Positions 27,519-36,028 of a stretch of 64,000 bases of DNA are shown here, piece after piece; the stretch's first letter is position 1, and the number at the start of each line of letters is the position of its first letter. The notes beneath the pieces are model-generated. The model saw only the letters and a program-made list of their open reading frames with translations. It did not search any database and was not told where the DNA came from. The stretch is from Nocardioides albertanoniae (GTDB lineage: Bacteria; Actinomycetota; Actinomycetes; Propionibacteriales; Nocardioidaceae). Location of the stretch: the NCBI RefSeq assembly GCF_006716315.1, contig NZ_VFOV01000001.1, forward strand, positions 4,356,501 through 4,420,500, read 5' to 3'. A program made the position numbers and the translations under genes.

Positions 27519-27791
27519 ATGAGTGAGGACATCCGGCTACACATCGGCCACGAGGAGATCGTGCTGAGGCGGCGCTATGAGCTCCTCAGCATCACCAACG
27601 ACATCGCCATCGCGGTGTTCTTCATCGTGGGCAGCGTCCTGTTCTTCCACGAGTCCACGACGACCGCCGGGACGTGGCTGTTCCTGATCGGCAGCGTCGA
27701 GCTGCTGGTCCGGCCGATGATCCGCCTGGCGAGGCGGGTGCACATCCAGCGCATCGGGGGCCCCGGGTCCGAGACCGCCCGCGACTTCTGA
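27519..27791 (+). CDS. YrhK-domain small membrane protein
   Basis: 90 aa. LHIGHEEIVLRRRYELLSI matches the start of YrhK domains, followed by two spans (IAIAVFFIVGSVLFF and TWLFLIGSVELLV). The charged RLARRVHIQRIGG closes the domain. YrhK proteins are small membrane proteins of unknown function. It converges on the methyltransferase at 27807. Confidence 0.8.
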   Translation: MSEDIRLHIGHEEIVLRRRYELLSITNDIAIAVFFIVGSVLFFHESTTTAGTWLFLIGSVELLVRPMIRLARRVHIQRIGGPGSETARDF

Positions 27792-27806
27792 GTTCTCGGC
27801 GAGCGG

Positions 27807-28439
27807 TCAGGGCAGGCGGCCGGACGCGAGGAACATCGGGAACTCCCGGGCGACCGACTCGACCTCCTTGGTCTCGACGCCGGCGCCGGTCACCGTCACA
27901 TGGGTGAACCCGGCCGCCTCCAGCCACCCTCGTACGTCGTCGCGGAGGAAGCCGTGATGGCCCTGGAAGTCGGGCACGGCGGCATGAAAGGCACCTTCGG
28001 GGTCGTGGTCGAGGTCGACCAGCGCCACCGAACCTCCTGGACGCAGCAGCTCGGCGCAGCGGCGCACGACAGCCGGTACGTCGCCCATGTGATGGAGCGC
28101 GAGCTGCGCCATCACCAGGTCGAAACGGTCCTCCGGCAGAGGGTCGTGCTCGATGTCGTAGAGCCTCGCCTCCCACCCGTCATACCTCGGGTCGTCGAGC
28201 GCCCGCGCGGCCGCCTCGACCATGCCCGGCGAGACGTCGGTGACGACGACCGTGCCGAGGTCATCGGCCAGAGCGCGAGCCAGCAGACCCGTGCCGCCAC
28301 CGATCTCGAGGGCATGCATGTCGCCGTGAAGAGGTGCGACGTCGCGGATCGCCGCAGCCACCACCCGGGCCCGCTCGACGTTGGTCTGATCCTCGTCCCA
28401 CGAAGCTGCCTCTTCGTTGAACCGGTCGATGTCTGCCAT
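27807..28439 (-). CDS. class I SAM-dependent methyltransferase
   Basis: 210 aa. The Rossmann-type SAM site is motif I ALEIGGGTGLLARAL (residues ~45-59), then VVTDVSPGMVEAA, the YDIEHDPLPEDRFDLVMAQLALHHMGD acidic loop and LRPGGSVALVDLD. This is the UbiE/methyltransf_11-type pattern on small molecules. No neighbouring pathway suggests the substrate. The 191 bases upstream to 28630 hold only a small open frame (28449-28560) that I do not call. Confidence 0.9.
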   Translation of the reverse strand: MADIDRFNEEAASWDEDQTNVERARVVAAAIRDVAPLHGDMHALEIGGGTGLLARALADDLGTVVVTDVSPGMVEAAARALDDPRYDGWEARLYDIEHDPLPEDRFDLVMAQLALHHMGDVPAVVRRCAELLRPGGSVALVDLDHDPEGAFHAAVPDFQGHHGFLRDDVRGWLEAAGFTHVTVTGAGVETKEVESVAREFPMFLASGRLP

Positions 28440-28630
28440 GCCCCGACCCTAGCCAGAATCCACGGGGCGAGATCCGCGACGGGCGGCACGGATAGTCCGT
28501 GCGACCGGGTGATCGCTGACCGGGTGCAGCCAGCTGTAGAGCTCGTCGTAGCCCCTGCACATGGAGAGGCCCGACGACCCAGGTCGACGGACAGCGCCTC
28601 GAGAGTCCTGGCCGCCGAGCGACCGCTGGC

Positions 28631-29551
28631 TCACGCGTCCCGCCGCCACCGATCCGGCGTGGTGCCGTAGCGAGCTTTGAAGCGGCGTACGAGATAGCCG
28701 GGGTCGCTGAGGCCGGCGCGGACGGAGATGACCGAGAGCGGCAGGTCGGTCTCGCGCAGGAGGCGGCGGGCTTCGGTGAGGCGGCGCTCGGTGAGCCAGT
28801 CGAGCAGCGTGCGGCCCGTGCGTTGGCGGATGACGGTGGTGAGGTGGCCGGGCGTGTAGCCCAGCGTGCGGGCGAGGTCGCCGGCGGAGACCTTGGTGGC
28901 GTACGTCCGCTCGATCTCGTCGAAGACGCGGCCGACCAGCGGGTCGGGGGCGATCGGGGTGGACGGGGCGAGTCGCGCCGACGCCACCAGAAGCTGCGTG
29001 AGGGTTGCGGTGATGGCGTCGCGGGCGCCGAGGCGGTCGGGATGGCGCAGCTCGTCGGAGAGGTCGGTGAGCCAGGCCTGCCAGCGGGGACGGTCGGGCT
29101 CGGGCACCACGCCGCGGCGGCCGTCGGCGGCGAAGAGGGCGAGCAACGGGTGGTGGGACCAGGTGAGCGGGGAGATGGAGGCGAGGGTCGGGATGGCGTC
29201 GGGGGTGAACGCGACCGACCAGGCCCGGGCGTGGGTGAGCTCGGCGAGCGAGTCGGCGGCCACGACCTCGCCGGGCGCGATGGCGTGCACCTCGCCGTCG
29301 CGCAGCACGACCTGCCTGCCGTCGAGATCGACCGCACCGCCGCCGCGCTCGACGTAGGCCAGCACCCAGAAGTCGTGCGCATGCCCGATGTCGGGCGGGC
29401 GGTGGTCGTCGTCGCAGCGGGGATCGAGCGGCACGACCCTGACCGCGGGCACACCGGGACGCTGCTCCCAGCGATAGACCGGGGTGCCGTCGGCCCGCAC
29501 CGTGCGCACGCTACGGACGCGATCCTGGACCGAATCCGAAGAACGTCCCAT
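28631..29551 (-). CDS. AraC family transcriptional regulator
   Basis: 306 aa from the ATG at 29551, preceded by AAGGAAG 9 bases upstream; a GTG at 29572 is an alternative. The N-terminal cupin-like sensor (HAHDFWVLAYVERGGGAVDLDG) is followed by the double-HTH AraC domain at the C-terminus: SAGDLARTLGYTPGHLTTVIRQRTG, then VISVRAGLSDPGYLVRRFKARYG. It is divergent from the methyltransferase at 29605 with ~53 bases between starts and may control it. The pairing is inference. Confidence 0.9.
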   Translation of the reverse strand: MGRSSDSVQDRVRSVRTVRADGTPVYRWEQRPGVPAVRVVPLDPRCDDDHRPPDIGHAHDFWVLAYVERGGGAVDLDGRQVVLRDGEVHAIAPGEVVAADSLAELTHARAWSVAFTPDAIPTLASISPLTWSHHPLLALFAADGRRGVVPEPDRPRWQAWLTDLSDELRHPDRLGARDAITATLTQLLVASARLAPSTPIAPDPLVGRVFDEIERTYATKVSAGDLARTLGYTPGHLTTVIRQRTGRTLLDWLTERRLTEARRLLRETDLPLSVISVRAGLSDPGYLVRRFKARYGTTPDRWRRDA

Positions 29552-29604
29552 CGCTGCCAACTTCCTTACCACCAGTGATCCGCAAGATGTCCCATCGTAG
29601 AACC

Positions 29605-30330
29605 ATGACCACGATACAGATCATCGACGGCCGCGCCGAGGGCGAACAGGGCCGCGACTTCCTCCCCGCCATGGGCCGCAACTGGCTGCTCCCCCTCTAC
29701 GACCTCTTCACGCGGTACGCCCGCGTCGGCGCGCTCCACGAACGCACCGTCGAGCTCGCCGGCATCACCTCGGGCCAGACGGTGCTCGACGTCGGCAGCG
29801 GCACCGGCAACCTCGCCTTCTCGGTGCTCCGCGCCGTCCCGGACGCCGTCGTCACCGGGCACGACCCCGATGCCGCCGGGTTGCGGTTGGCCGCGCGCAA
29901 GGCGCGTCGGCGAGGCGTACGCCTCTCGCTGGTGCAGGGGTATGCCGACCGCCTGCTCCCCGCGGACGGCAGCGTCGACCACGTCGTCTCCTCGCTCGCG
30001 CTGCACCATGTCGACGACGCGGGGCGCGAAGGTTTCGGCCGGGAGGCGTACCGGATCCTCCGGCCCGGCGGGCGGGTGACCATCGTCGACTTCGGCGACC
30101 CCGACCACGGGCCGGGTCACGACGGGCACGACGGGCACCACGGGCACGACGGCCACCGGCACGGGCGTGGTCACAGTCGGCGCCAGCGCGGACGAGAGGC
30201 GTACGCCGCGCGCAACCGTGACAACGCGATCGTGAAGCTGCTGACCGACGCCGGCTTCGCCGACGCCCGCGAGATCGACCACGTGGAGCACAGGTTCGGA
30301 CCGATCACGATCGTGCAGGCGACGCGCTGA
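29605..30330 (+). CDS. class I SAM-dependent methyltransferase with His-rich insertion
   Basis: 241 aa from the ATG at 29605. SAM motif I is VLDVGSGTGNLAFSVL; then VVTGHDPDAAGLRLA, VSSLALHHVDDAG and ILRPGGRVTIVDFGD. Between this last motif and the C-terminal helix is an insertion rich in His, Gly and Asp encoded by repeated GGGCACGAC units (30114-30175), absent from the usual fold. It could bind metal or be a disordered loop. It is divergent from and likely controlled by the AraC regulator. Substrate unknown. Confidence 0.85.
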   Translation: MTTIQIIDGRAEGEQGRDFLPAMGRNWLLPLYDLFTRYARVGALHERTVELAGITSGQTVLDVGSGTGNLAFSVLRAVPDAVVTGHDPDAAGLRLAARKARRRGVRLSLVQGYADRLLPADGSVDHVVSSLALHHVDDAGREGFGREAYRILRPGGRVTIVDFGDPDHGPGHDGHDGHHGHDGHRHGRGHSRRQRGREAYAARNRDNAIVKLLTDAGFADAREIDHVEHRFGPITIVQATR

Positions 30331-30378
30331 CGACCTCCGGGGTTGGGCAGGCGGGTCACGGGCGGGCAGTCTGGCCCC

Positions 30379-32139
30379 ATGCACTTCATCGGAGTCGACC
30401 TCGCCTGGGGCGTGCGCAGGCCCACCGGCCTGGCCGTCCTGGACGAGGAAGGCCGCCTCGTCCACGTCTCGGCCGCGAAGACCGACGACGAGATCGTCAC
30501 CGCCCTGGAGCCGTACGTCGCAGGCGACTGCCTGGTCGCGATCGACGCTCCCCTGATCGTCACCAACCCCACCGGGAGCCGCCCGGCCGAGGCCGCGCTC
30601 AACAAGGACTTCGCCCGTTTCGACGCGGGCGCGCACCCCGCCAACACCAGTCGTCCGGAGTTCAGCGAGCAGCCTCGGGGCGCCCGGATCGCGGCGCGGC
30701 TCGGGCTCGACATGAACCCCCGGTCAGGTCGCCGGCGCCGGGCGATCGAGGTCTATCCGCACCCGGCGACGATCGCCTTCTTCCACCTGGGCCGCACGCT
30801 GAAGTACAAGAACAAGTCGGGGCGCGACGTCGATCAGCTCCGCGCCGAGCTGCTCATGCTGCTCGGCCTGCTCGAAGGTCTCGCGAGCGCCGACCCGCCG
30901 CTGCAGCTCGACAACAACCCTTCCTGGCTGGCGCTGCGGACCGCCGCCGAGAGCGCGCTGCGCAAGAGTGAGCTGCGCGCGGTCGAGGATCAGGTCGACG
31001 CCGTGCTGTGCGCCTACATCGGCCTGTTCGTCACCCGCACACCCGACCGGACCACGACCTACGGCGACTTCGCCACCGGCTACATCGTCACGCCGACGCT
31101 GCCCGACGACCTCCGCCCGACACCACGCGGACGAGCCGAGGCGAAGATCCACGACCCCGGGGCCGCAGTCCGGAAGTACGCCGCGATGCAGCCGACGCTG
31201 CAAGAAGCTGCCGATCAGTACGTGCAGCTGGTGACCTCGATCCTCGACGAGGCCGGCATCAACTACCTCACCGTGACCTCTCGCGCGAAGTCGGTCGCGT
31301 CGTTCGCGGCCAAGGCCGCCCGCACCGTCGACGGACGCCCGGTCTTCACCGACCCGCTCCACGAGATCACCGACCAGATCGGGCTGCGGGTGATCACGTA
31401 CGTCCACAGCGACGTCCAGGCCGTTGCCGAGCTCTTCGACGACCAGGTCGTGGTCCACGACGACCGCGACATGGGCCAGGAGACCGCGAGCGAAGGACGG
31501 TTCGGGTACGCCAGCCGGCACCTGCTGATCAGTCTCGACGCCGCGCGCGAGGGGCAGGCGGCGTACGGGCTGCTGCGGGGCCGCCAGGCGCAGATCCAGA
31601 TCCGCACCGTGCTCCAGCACGCGTGGGCCGAGTTCGAGCACGACATCCGCTACAAGGGCACCATCCCCAGCGAGCACGTTCCCGACTTCGACCGTCGCTT
31701 CACGCTCGCCGCCGGTCTGCTCGAGCTCGCCGACCGCGAGTTCTCGACGATCAGGGATCGGCTCCGGCGAAGCGTGACCCGCGCCAGCTCCGAGGCCGTC
31801 GACGACGACCCGCGGATCAGCCCCCGTGAGCTCGCGGCGTTCCTGGCCGGGCAGTACGCCGATGCCGGCTGGTCGCGCACCGACCACTACGCGTGGATCT
31901 CGGGCGTCATCCTCGAGCTGGGCATCACGTCGTTGGCAGAGCTCGGCGAGGCGCTGCGCTCGGTCGACGAGGAGACGCTCATGGCGCGGATGGACTACCG
32001 CTATCCGCCGGGCGCGGTGCGACGGCTCGATGACGCGCTGCTCTGGGTCTACGGCGAGACCTATGCCGACCTGCGCGCCAATGCGCACCGGGAGGCCGGT
32101 CTGCGGGCCAGGCTCGCCAAGATGCGCGACTCCGACTGA
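30379..32139 (+). CDS. fusion of DUF429 (RNase H-like) and RelA/SpoT alarmone-synthetase domains
   Basis: 586 aa from the ATG at 30379 (an upstream ATG at 30343 reads poorly). Residues ~1-235 are DUF429, an RNase H-fold predicted nuclease: FIGVDLAW (Asp8), VAIDAPL (Asp56), AIEVYPHPA (Glu124) and VEDQVDAVLCAY. Residues ~270-470 show the (p)ppGpp synthetase pattern: SRAKSVASF, TDQIGLRVIT (Asp332), GYASRH (377-381), QIQIRT with Gln for the usual Glu, and HAWAEFEHDIRYK. No HD hydrolase domain is seen, so any alarmone made would not be removed by this protein. This could be a stress or defence enzyme; it is also possible the synthetase is inactive. Confidence 0.8.
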   Translation: MHFIGVDLAWGVRRPTGLAVLDEEGRLVHVSAAKTDDEIVTALEPYVAGDCLVAIDAPLIVTNPTGSRPAEAALNKDFARFDAGAHPANTSRPEFSEQPRGARIAARLGLDMNPRSGRRRRAIEVYPHPATIAFFHLGRTLKYKNKSGRDVDQLRAELLMLLGLLEGLASADPPLQLDNNPSWLALRTAAESALRKSELRAVEDQVDAVLCAYIGLFVTRTPDRTTTYGDFATGYIVTPTLPDDLRPTPRGRAEAKIHDPGAAVRKYAAMQPTLQEAADQYVQLVTSILDEAGINYLTVTSRAKSVASFAAKAARTVDGRPVFTDPLHEITDQIGLRVITYVHSDVQAVAELFDDQVVVHDDRDMGQETASEGRFGYASRHLLISLDAAREGQAAYGLLRGRQAQIQIRTVLQHAWAEFEHDIRYKGTIPSEHVPDFDRRFTLAAGLLELADREFSTIRDRLRRSVTRASSEAVDDDPRISPRELAAFLAGQYADAGWSRTDHYAWISGVILELGITSLAELGEALRSVDEETLMARMDYRYPPGAVRRLDDALLWVYGETYADLRANAHREAGLRARLAKMRDSD

Positions 32140-32163
32140 ACCGGTCGCGCAGACCATTCGTTG

Positions 32164-32190
32164 AAATCCGATCCGGGCGCGGGTGCGAAT
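32164..32190 (+). promoter_or_regulatory. candidate SigK-type promoter before the oxidoreductase gene
   Basis: AAATCC (32164-32169), a 15-base spacer and GCGAAT (32185-32190). The same arrangement (AAATCCGATC then CGAA at identical distance) precedes the fasciclin gene at 33863. The element ends 7 bases before the ATG at 32198, which would give a leaderless mRNA and argues for that start. Mycobacterial SigK promoters (CCATCC...CCGAAT) are similar but not identical, so this is tentative. Confidence 0.55.
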
Positions 32191-32197
32191 CCCCGCC

Positions 32198-33814
32198 ATG
32201 AAGCGACTGGACCGCCGGACCTTTGCCCATGCCACCGCTGGTGTGCTCGCCGGAGTGGTCGGGATGTCTCTGGCGCACTTCACCGCCGCTCTCCTGACCC
32301 CCGCGTCTTCTCCTGCGCTCGCGGTCGGCACCGCGGTCATCGACGCGACGCCCACTCCGGTCAAGGAGTGGGCGGTGCGCGAGCTCGGCCACGCTGACAA
32401 GCCGATCCTGATCGGCAGCGTGCTGCTGGCGACGATCGCGTTCGCTGCGGTGATCGGCGTCGTGGCCAGAAGGCGGCTGGGGCTGGGCGTCGTGCTCATC
32501 GCGGTGCTGGTGCTGATCGCCGGTGGCGCCGTGGTGCGCCAGCCCTCCTTCGAGATCGGACAGCTCGTGCCGACCGCGGTGGCGCTGCTGCTCGGGATCG
32601 CGACGCTGGTGTTCCTCACCCGCGCGCTGCGCGCTCGTTCCGTTCTGGACCATCCGGTCTCGAAAGAGAACGTTCCGGTAGGAACGATCCCGAACCGAAC
32701 GATCGATGACGAAACCATCCCGGACCGCCCCGGGCCCGACAGGAGGGAGGACGCCCGCCTGTCGAGGCGCGGCGTCCTGGTCGGGTTCGGGGCTCTCACC
32801 CTGGTCTCCGCCGCGGCAGCGGCCGGCGGACAGCTGATCGTGCGTAGCCGCACCGCGCTCGCCAACATCTCGCTGCCCCGGGTGCGCAAGCCGTTGCCCG
32901 CGCTGGCGAAGGGGCTCGAGGAGACGTACGCAGGAATCTCACGGTTCCAGACCCGCAGCCGCGACTTCTACCGGGTCGACACCAAGCTCGCCATCCCGAT
33001 CGTCGACCAGAACAGCTGGGAGCTGAAGATCGACGGGGACGTCGACCGGGAGCTCACCTTCAGCTACGACGACCTGCGCGAGCGCGAGAACGTCGAGCAC
33101 GACATCACCCTGACCTGCGTCTCCAACGAGGTCGGCGGCAAGCTCGTCGGCGCTGCTCGCTGGACCGGCGTACCTCTCAAGGAGCTCCTCGACGAGGCCG
33201 GCGTCGGCAGCCGGGCGGATCAGATCCTCTCGACCGATGTCGAAGGCTTCACGATCAGCACCCCGCTCGAGGCCGCCCTCGACGGACGCAACGCGATGCT
33301 CGCCCTCGGCATGAACGGCGAGGTGCTCTCCCGCACCCACGGATTCCCGGCACGACTGGTGGTGCCCGGGCTCTACGGCTATGTCGGTGCCACCAAGTGG
33401 GTCACCAAGCTGACCCTGACCAGGTACGACGCGGCGACCGCCTACTGGACCGACCGCGACTGGGCGATCGACGCCCCGATCAAGCTCTCCAGCCGGATCG
33501 ACACGCCGCGGCCGTTGAGCACCATCGAGCCCGGCCGCACGGTGATCGGTGGCGTGGCATGGGCCCAGCAGACCGGCGTCGCCAAGGTCGAGGTGCGTAT
33601 CGACGGCGGTCGCTGGCAGCCCGCGAAGCTCGGTCCGGACGCCGGCATCGACTACTGGCGCCAGTGGTATCTGCCGTGGGACGCCGAGCCCGGCAGCCAT
33701 CAGCTGGCCGTACGTGTCACCGACCGCGACGGGACCGCCCAGGACACCAGCCGCGCCACCCCGTTCCCCGATGGTTCCAGCGGCATCCAGGAAGTCGTCG
33801 TCACCGTCGCCTGA
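32198..33814 (+). CDS. membrane-anchored molybdopterin-dependent oxidoreductase (sulfite oxidase/YedY-like)
   Basis: 538 aa from the ATG at 32198 (a GTG at 32183 is in frame but lies within the promoter-like motif). The N-terminal ~180 residues hold three or four hydrophobic segments. The molybdopterin domain begins ~residue 240 (GISRFQTRSRDFYRVDTKL) and has the expected Cys in ITLTCVSNEVGG, then GFPARLVVPGLYGYVGATKW. A C-terminal Ig-like dimerisation domain (VDGGRWQPA, VRVTDRDG) follows. It oxidises or reduces an external small substrate; heme is absent. It heads the SigK-like module. Confidence 0.9.
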   Translation: MKRLDRRTFAHATAGVLAGVVGMSLAHFTAALLTPASSPALAVGTAVIDATPTPVKEWAVRELGHADKPILIGSVLLATIAFAAVIGVVARRRLGLGVVLIAVLVLIAGGAVVRQPSFEIGQLVPTAVALLLGIATLVFLTRALRARSVLDHPVSKENVPVGTIPNRTIDDETIPDRPGPDRREDARLSRRGVLVGFGALTLVSAAAAAGGQLIVRSRTALANISLPRVRKPLPALAKGLEETYAGISRFQTRSRDFYRVDTKLAIPIVDQNSWELKIDGDVDRELTFSYDDLRERENVEHDITLTCVSNEVGGKLVGAARWTGVPLKELLDEAGVGSRADQILSTDVEGFTISTPLEAALDGRNAMLALGMNGEVLSRTHGFPARLVVPGLYGYVGATKWVTKLTLTRYDAATAYWTDRDWAIDAPIKLSSRIDTPRPLSTIEPGRTVIGGVAWAQQTGVAKVEVRIDGGRWQPAKLGPDAGIDYWRQWYLPWDAEPGSHQLAVRVTDRDGTAQDTSRATPFPDGSSGIQEVVVTVA

Positions 33815-33862
33815 CGTCCGACCTCACGACGAGACCGATGACGAACCGATCACAAATCGACC

Positions 33863-33889
33863 AAATCCGATCGGCCCACGGTGCCGAAG
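33863..33889 (+). promoter_or_regulatory. candidate SigK-type promoter before the fasciclin gene
   Basis: AAATCC (33863-33868), a 15-base spacer and CCGAAG (33884-33889), arranged exactly like the motif at 32164. It lies 43 bases before the fasciclin ATG. The flank also contains repeated CGATC-type half sites (ACCGATCAC, AATCGACC, CCGATCGG). Confidence 0.5.
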
Positions 33890-33932
33890 CACTCATGACA
33901 GCAAGAAGAGACATCCCTCGAAAGGCACTCTC

Positions 33933-34589
33933 ATGAAGCTCAACAAGTTCACCCGCACCGGCAGCGCAGTCGCGTCGATGGCGCTCCTGCTGGGTGTCGG
34001 CCTCGCGGCCTGCGGCTCTGAGGACACGGGGGCGGGCTCCGGATCCGACAGCGGCTCCAAGACCTCCGAGTCCACCGAGTCCACCGGGTCCTCTTCCGAG
34101 GAGACCACCGACGCCGGCGCAGAGACCTTCGGCGAAGGCTGCAAGCTGATCCCCGCCGACGGCGCCGGTTCGTTCAACGGCATGTCGACCGCACCGGTCG
34201 CCTCCGCCGCGAGCGCCAACCCGCTGCTCAAGACGCTGGTCTCGGCGGTCGGTGAGGCCAAGCTCGTCGACACCCTCAACGGTGCGGACGCGCTGACCGT
34301 CTTCGCCCCGACCGACGACGCCTTCAAGAAGATCCCGAAGGCCGACCTGAACGCCGTGATGGCCGACAAGAAGATGCTGACCAAGGTGCTCACCCACCAC
34401 GTGGTCGCCGGCCAGCTCGGACCCGACGAGATCGCCGGTGAGCACAAGACCCTGGCCGGTGACATGATCGAGGTCAAGGGCTCCGACGAGAAGTTCACCG
34501 TCGGCAAGGAGAACGCCAAGGTCCTGTGCGGCAACATCCCGACCGCGAACGCCACGGTCTACGTTGTCGACACCGTTCTGATGCCCTGA
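33933..34589 (+). CDS. fasciclin-domain lipoprotein (MPT70/MPT83-like)
   Basis: 218 aa. The signal peptide ends in a lipobox LAAC with Cys at about residue 27, so the mature protein is lipidated and outside the cell. A Ser/Thr/Glu-rich linker is followed by one fasciclin domain: NPLLKTLVSAVGEAKLVDTL, ALTVFAPTDDAFKK (H1), LTHHVVAGQL and TANATVYVVDTVLMP (H2). Mycobacterial MPT70/MPT83 belong to the SigK regulon, and sigK follows here at 38 bases. AAAGG lies before the ATG. Confidence 0.92.
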   Translation: MKLNKFTRTGSAVASMALLLGVGLAACGSEDTGAGSGSDSGSKTSESTESTGSSSEETTDAGAETFGEGCKLIPADGAGSFNGMSTAPVASAASANPLLKTLVSAVGEAKLVDTLNGADALTVFAPTDDAFKKIPKADLNAVMADKKMLTKVLTHHVVAGQLGPDEIAGEHKTLAGDMIEVKGSDEKFTVGKENAKVLCGNIPTANATVYVVDTVLMP

Positions 34590-34626
34590 TCTGCAACTCC
34601 GTCAAGACATCAGCGAGGATCACCCC

Positions 34627-35226
34627 ATGAGACCTCTCAGCTCTGTCCCCTCCGGCGACTCGTCGCCGGGGGGGACCGGGTCCCCCGGACTGCCCGGGCT
34701 CCTGCGCCGCATCGCCCGAGGTGACGAGGCGGCGTTCGCCGAGCTCTACGACGCCACCTCTGCCCGCGTGCACGGGCTGGTGCTGCGGGTGGTGCGAGAC
34801 CCGGCCCAGGCCGAGGAGGTCACCCAAGAGGCCTTCCTCCAGGTGTGGCGCCAAGCCAGCCGCTACGACGAGGGCCTGGGCAGCGCGATCTCATGGATGC
34901 TGACCCTCGCTCATCGCCGTGCCGTCGACCGGGTCCGGTCGGCGGAGTCCGCCGGCCGCAACGACACGACCTACCACGGCAACACCCAGCCGACACCGCA
35001 TGACACGACCTCCGAAGCAGCAGAGGCCTCGATGGAGGCCCGCCGGGTCCACGCCGCACTCGCAGCGCTGACCGAGGTGCAGCGCGAAGCGCTGCAGCTG
35101 GCCTACTTCGGCGGCTATACACACACCGAGGTCGCTGCCATGCTCGAGCTTCCTGTCGGCACGGCCAAGACCCGAATCCGAGACGGACTGATCCGGTTGC
35201 GCGACGCGATGGGAGTGAACCAATGA
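34627..35226 (+). CDS. sigK: ECF RNA polymerase sigma factor, SigK-like
   Basis: 199 aa. Sigma region 2 is visible in DEAAFAELYDATSARVHGLVL, then EEVTQEAFLQVWRQASRYDE; region 4 in AALTEVQREALQLAYFGGYTHTEVAAMLELPVGTAKTRIRDGL, cut here into its recognisable parts (residues ~136-190). The order oxidoreductase-fasciclin-sigma-anti-sigma matches the SigK module of mycobacteria, which supports the SigK name. It is held by the RskA-like anti-sigma factor that follows with an ATGA overlap. It probably transcribes its own module from the motifs at 32164 and 33863. Confidence 0.85.
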   Translation: MRPLSSVPSGDSSPGGTGSPGLPGLLRRIARGDEAAFAELYDATSARVHGLVLRVVRDPAQAEEVTQEAFLQVWRQASRYDEGLGSAISWMLTLAHRRAVDRVRSAESAGRNDTTYHGNTQPTPHDTTSEAAEASMEARRVHAALAALTEVQREALQLAYFGGYTHTEVAAMLELPVGTAKTRIRDGLIRLRDAMGVNQ

Positions 35227-35984
35227 CCGATCACGATATTCACGCCCTCTCCGGCGCCTACGCCGTGGACGCCGTCGACGACGTCGAACGCGCCCGCTTC
35301 GAGCGGCACCTCGCCGTCTGCGCCGACTGCCGCGCCGAGGTGGCCAGCCTTCGCGACAGCGCCTCCCTCCTCGGCGGGCTGACCGACACCGCTCCCCCGG
35401 TCGCGATGCGGGAGAACCTGCTCGCCGGGATCAAAGGGATCCGCCCCCTTCCGCCCGAGACTGGCACTGCGCAGGGCGCGACCGAGACGACCGAGCCCCC
35501 TGAGACGTACGCAGCGACCGGCCGCCGCCGACCGAGGTGGCGACTCGTCGCCGCAGCGGCAGCAGTGATCGCCCTCGCCGGGACCGGCACGGTCGCCGTC
35601 GTCGAGCTGACCCGGGACGACTCGAGCCAGACGATGACGACAGCAGACCGCATACTGCATGCCGACGACGCGACGACCGTCGCCGCCGAGCTGCCCGGAG
35701 GCGCACGTGCTCGGCTGGTGCGCTCCTCGTCGGAGGCCAAGGCGGTGCTGATCACCTCCGGCATGCCGGACGCACCCAAGGGCAAGGTCTACGAGCTCTG
35801 GCTCCAGGTCGACGAAGCCATGGTCCCGGCCGGTCTGATGCCGGACCGCAGCGACCAGACGATCGTGCTCGAAGGCGATGCCTCGGCCGCTACCGCAGCC
35901 GGCATCACCGTCGAACCCGACGGCGGCTCGAAGGCGCCGACCTCCGCCCCGATCGCACTGTTCAACTTCGACCAGAGCAGCTAG
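35223..35984 (+). CDS. rskA: anti-sigma factor, RskA-like
   Basis: 253 aa. A zinc-binding anti-sigma motif, His29-x3-Cys33-x2-Cys36 in RHLAVCADC, lies at the N-terminus. A single span (~residues 103-122: LVAAAAAVIALAGTGTVAVV) separates it from an extracytoplasmic domain (VYELWLQVDEAMVPAG) typical of RskA. It sequesters SigK at the membrane and releases it on proteolysis in response to an outside (redox) cue in mycobacteria. The ATGA overlap with sigK ensures stoichiometric synthesis. Confidence 0.9.
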   Translation: MTDHDIHALSGAYAVDAVDDVERARFERHLAVCADCRAEVASLRDSASLLGGLTDTAPPVAMRENLLAGIKGIRPLPPETGTAQGATETTEPPETYAATGRRRPRWRLVAAAAAVIALAGTGTVAVVELTRDDSSQTMTTADRILHADDATTVAAELPGGARARLVRSSSEAKAVLITSGMPDAPKGKVYELWLQVDEAMVPAGLMPDRSDQTIVLEGDASAATAAGITVEPDGGSKAPTSAPIALFNFDQSS

Positions 35985-36002
35985 CTGAGCGGGGGCCAGC
36001 GT

Positions 36003-36028
36003 GCCTGAACCAGACGCGCTGGTCAGGC
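36003..36028. terminator. bidirectional hairpin between rskA and NPP1 gene
   Basis: GCCTGAACCAG (36003-36013) pairs with CTGGTCAGGC (36019-36028) with one bulged A and a 5-base loop. It sits between convergent genes and reaches into the stop codon of the NPP1-type gene. There is no T-tract, so efficiency is uncertain. Confidence 0.55.

Noticed and set aside
28449..28649. Small open frame upstream of the 27807-28439 methyltransferase
   Set aside because: Short, no recognisable family and weak start context; may be a remnant but cannot be supported.
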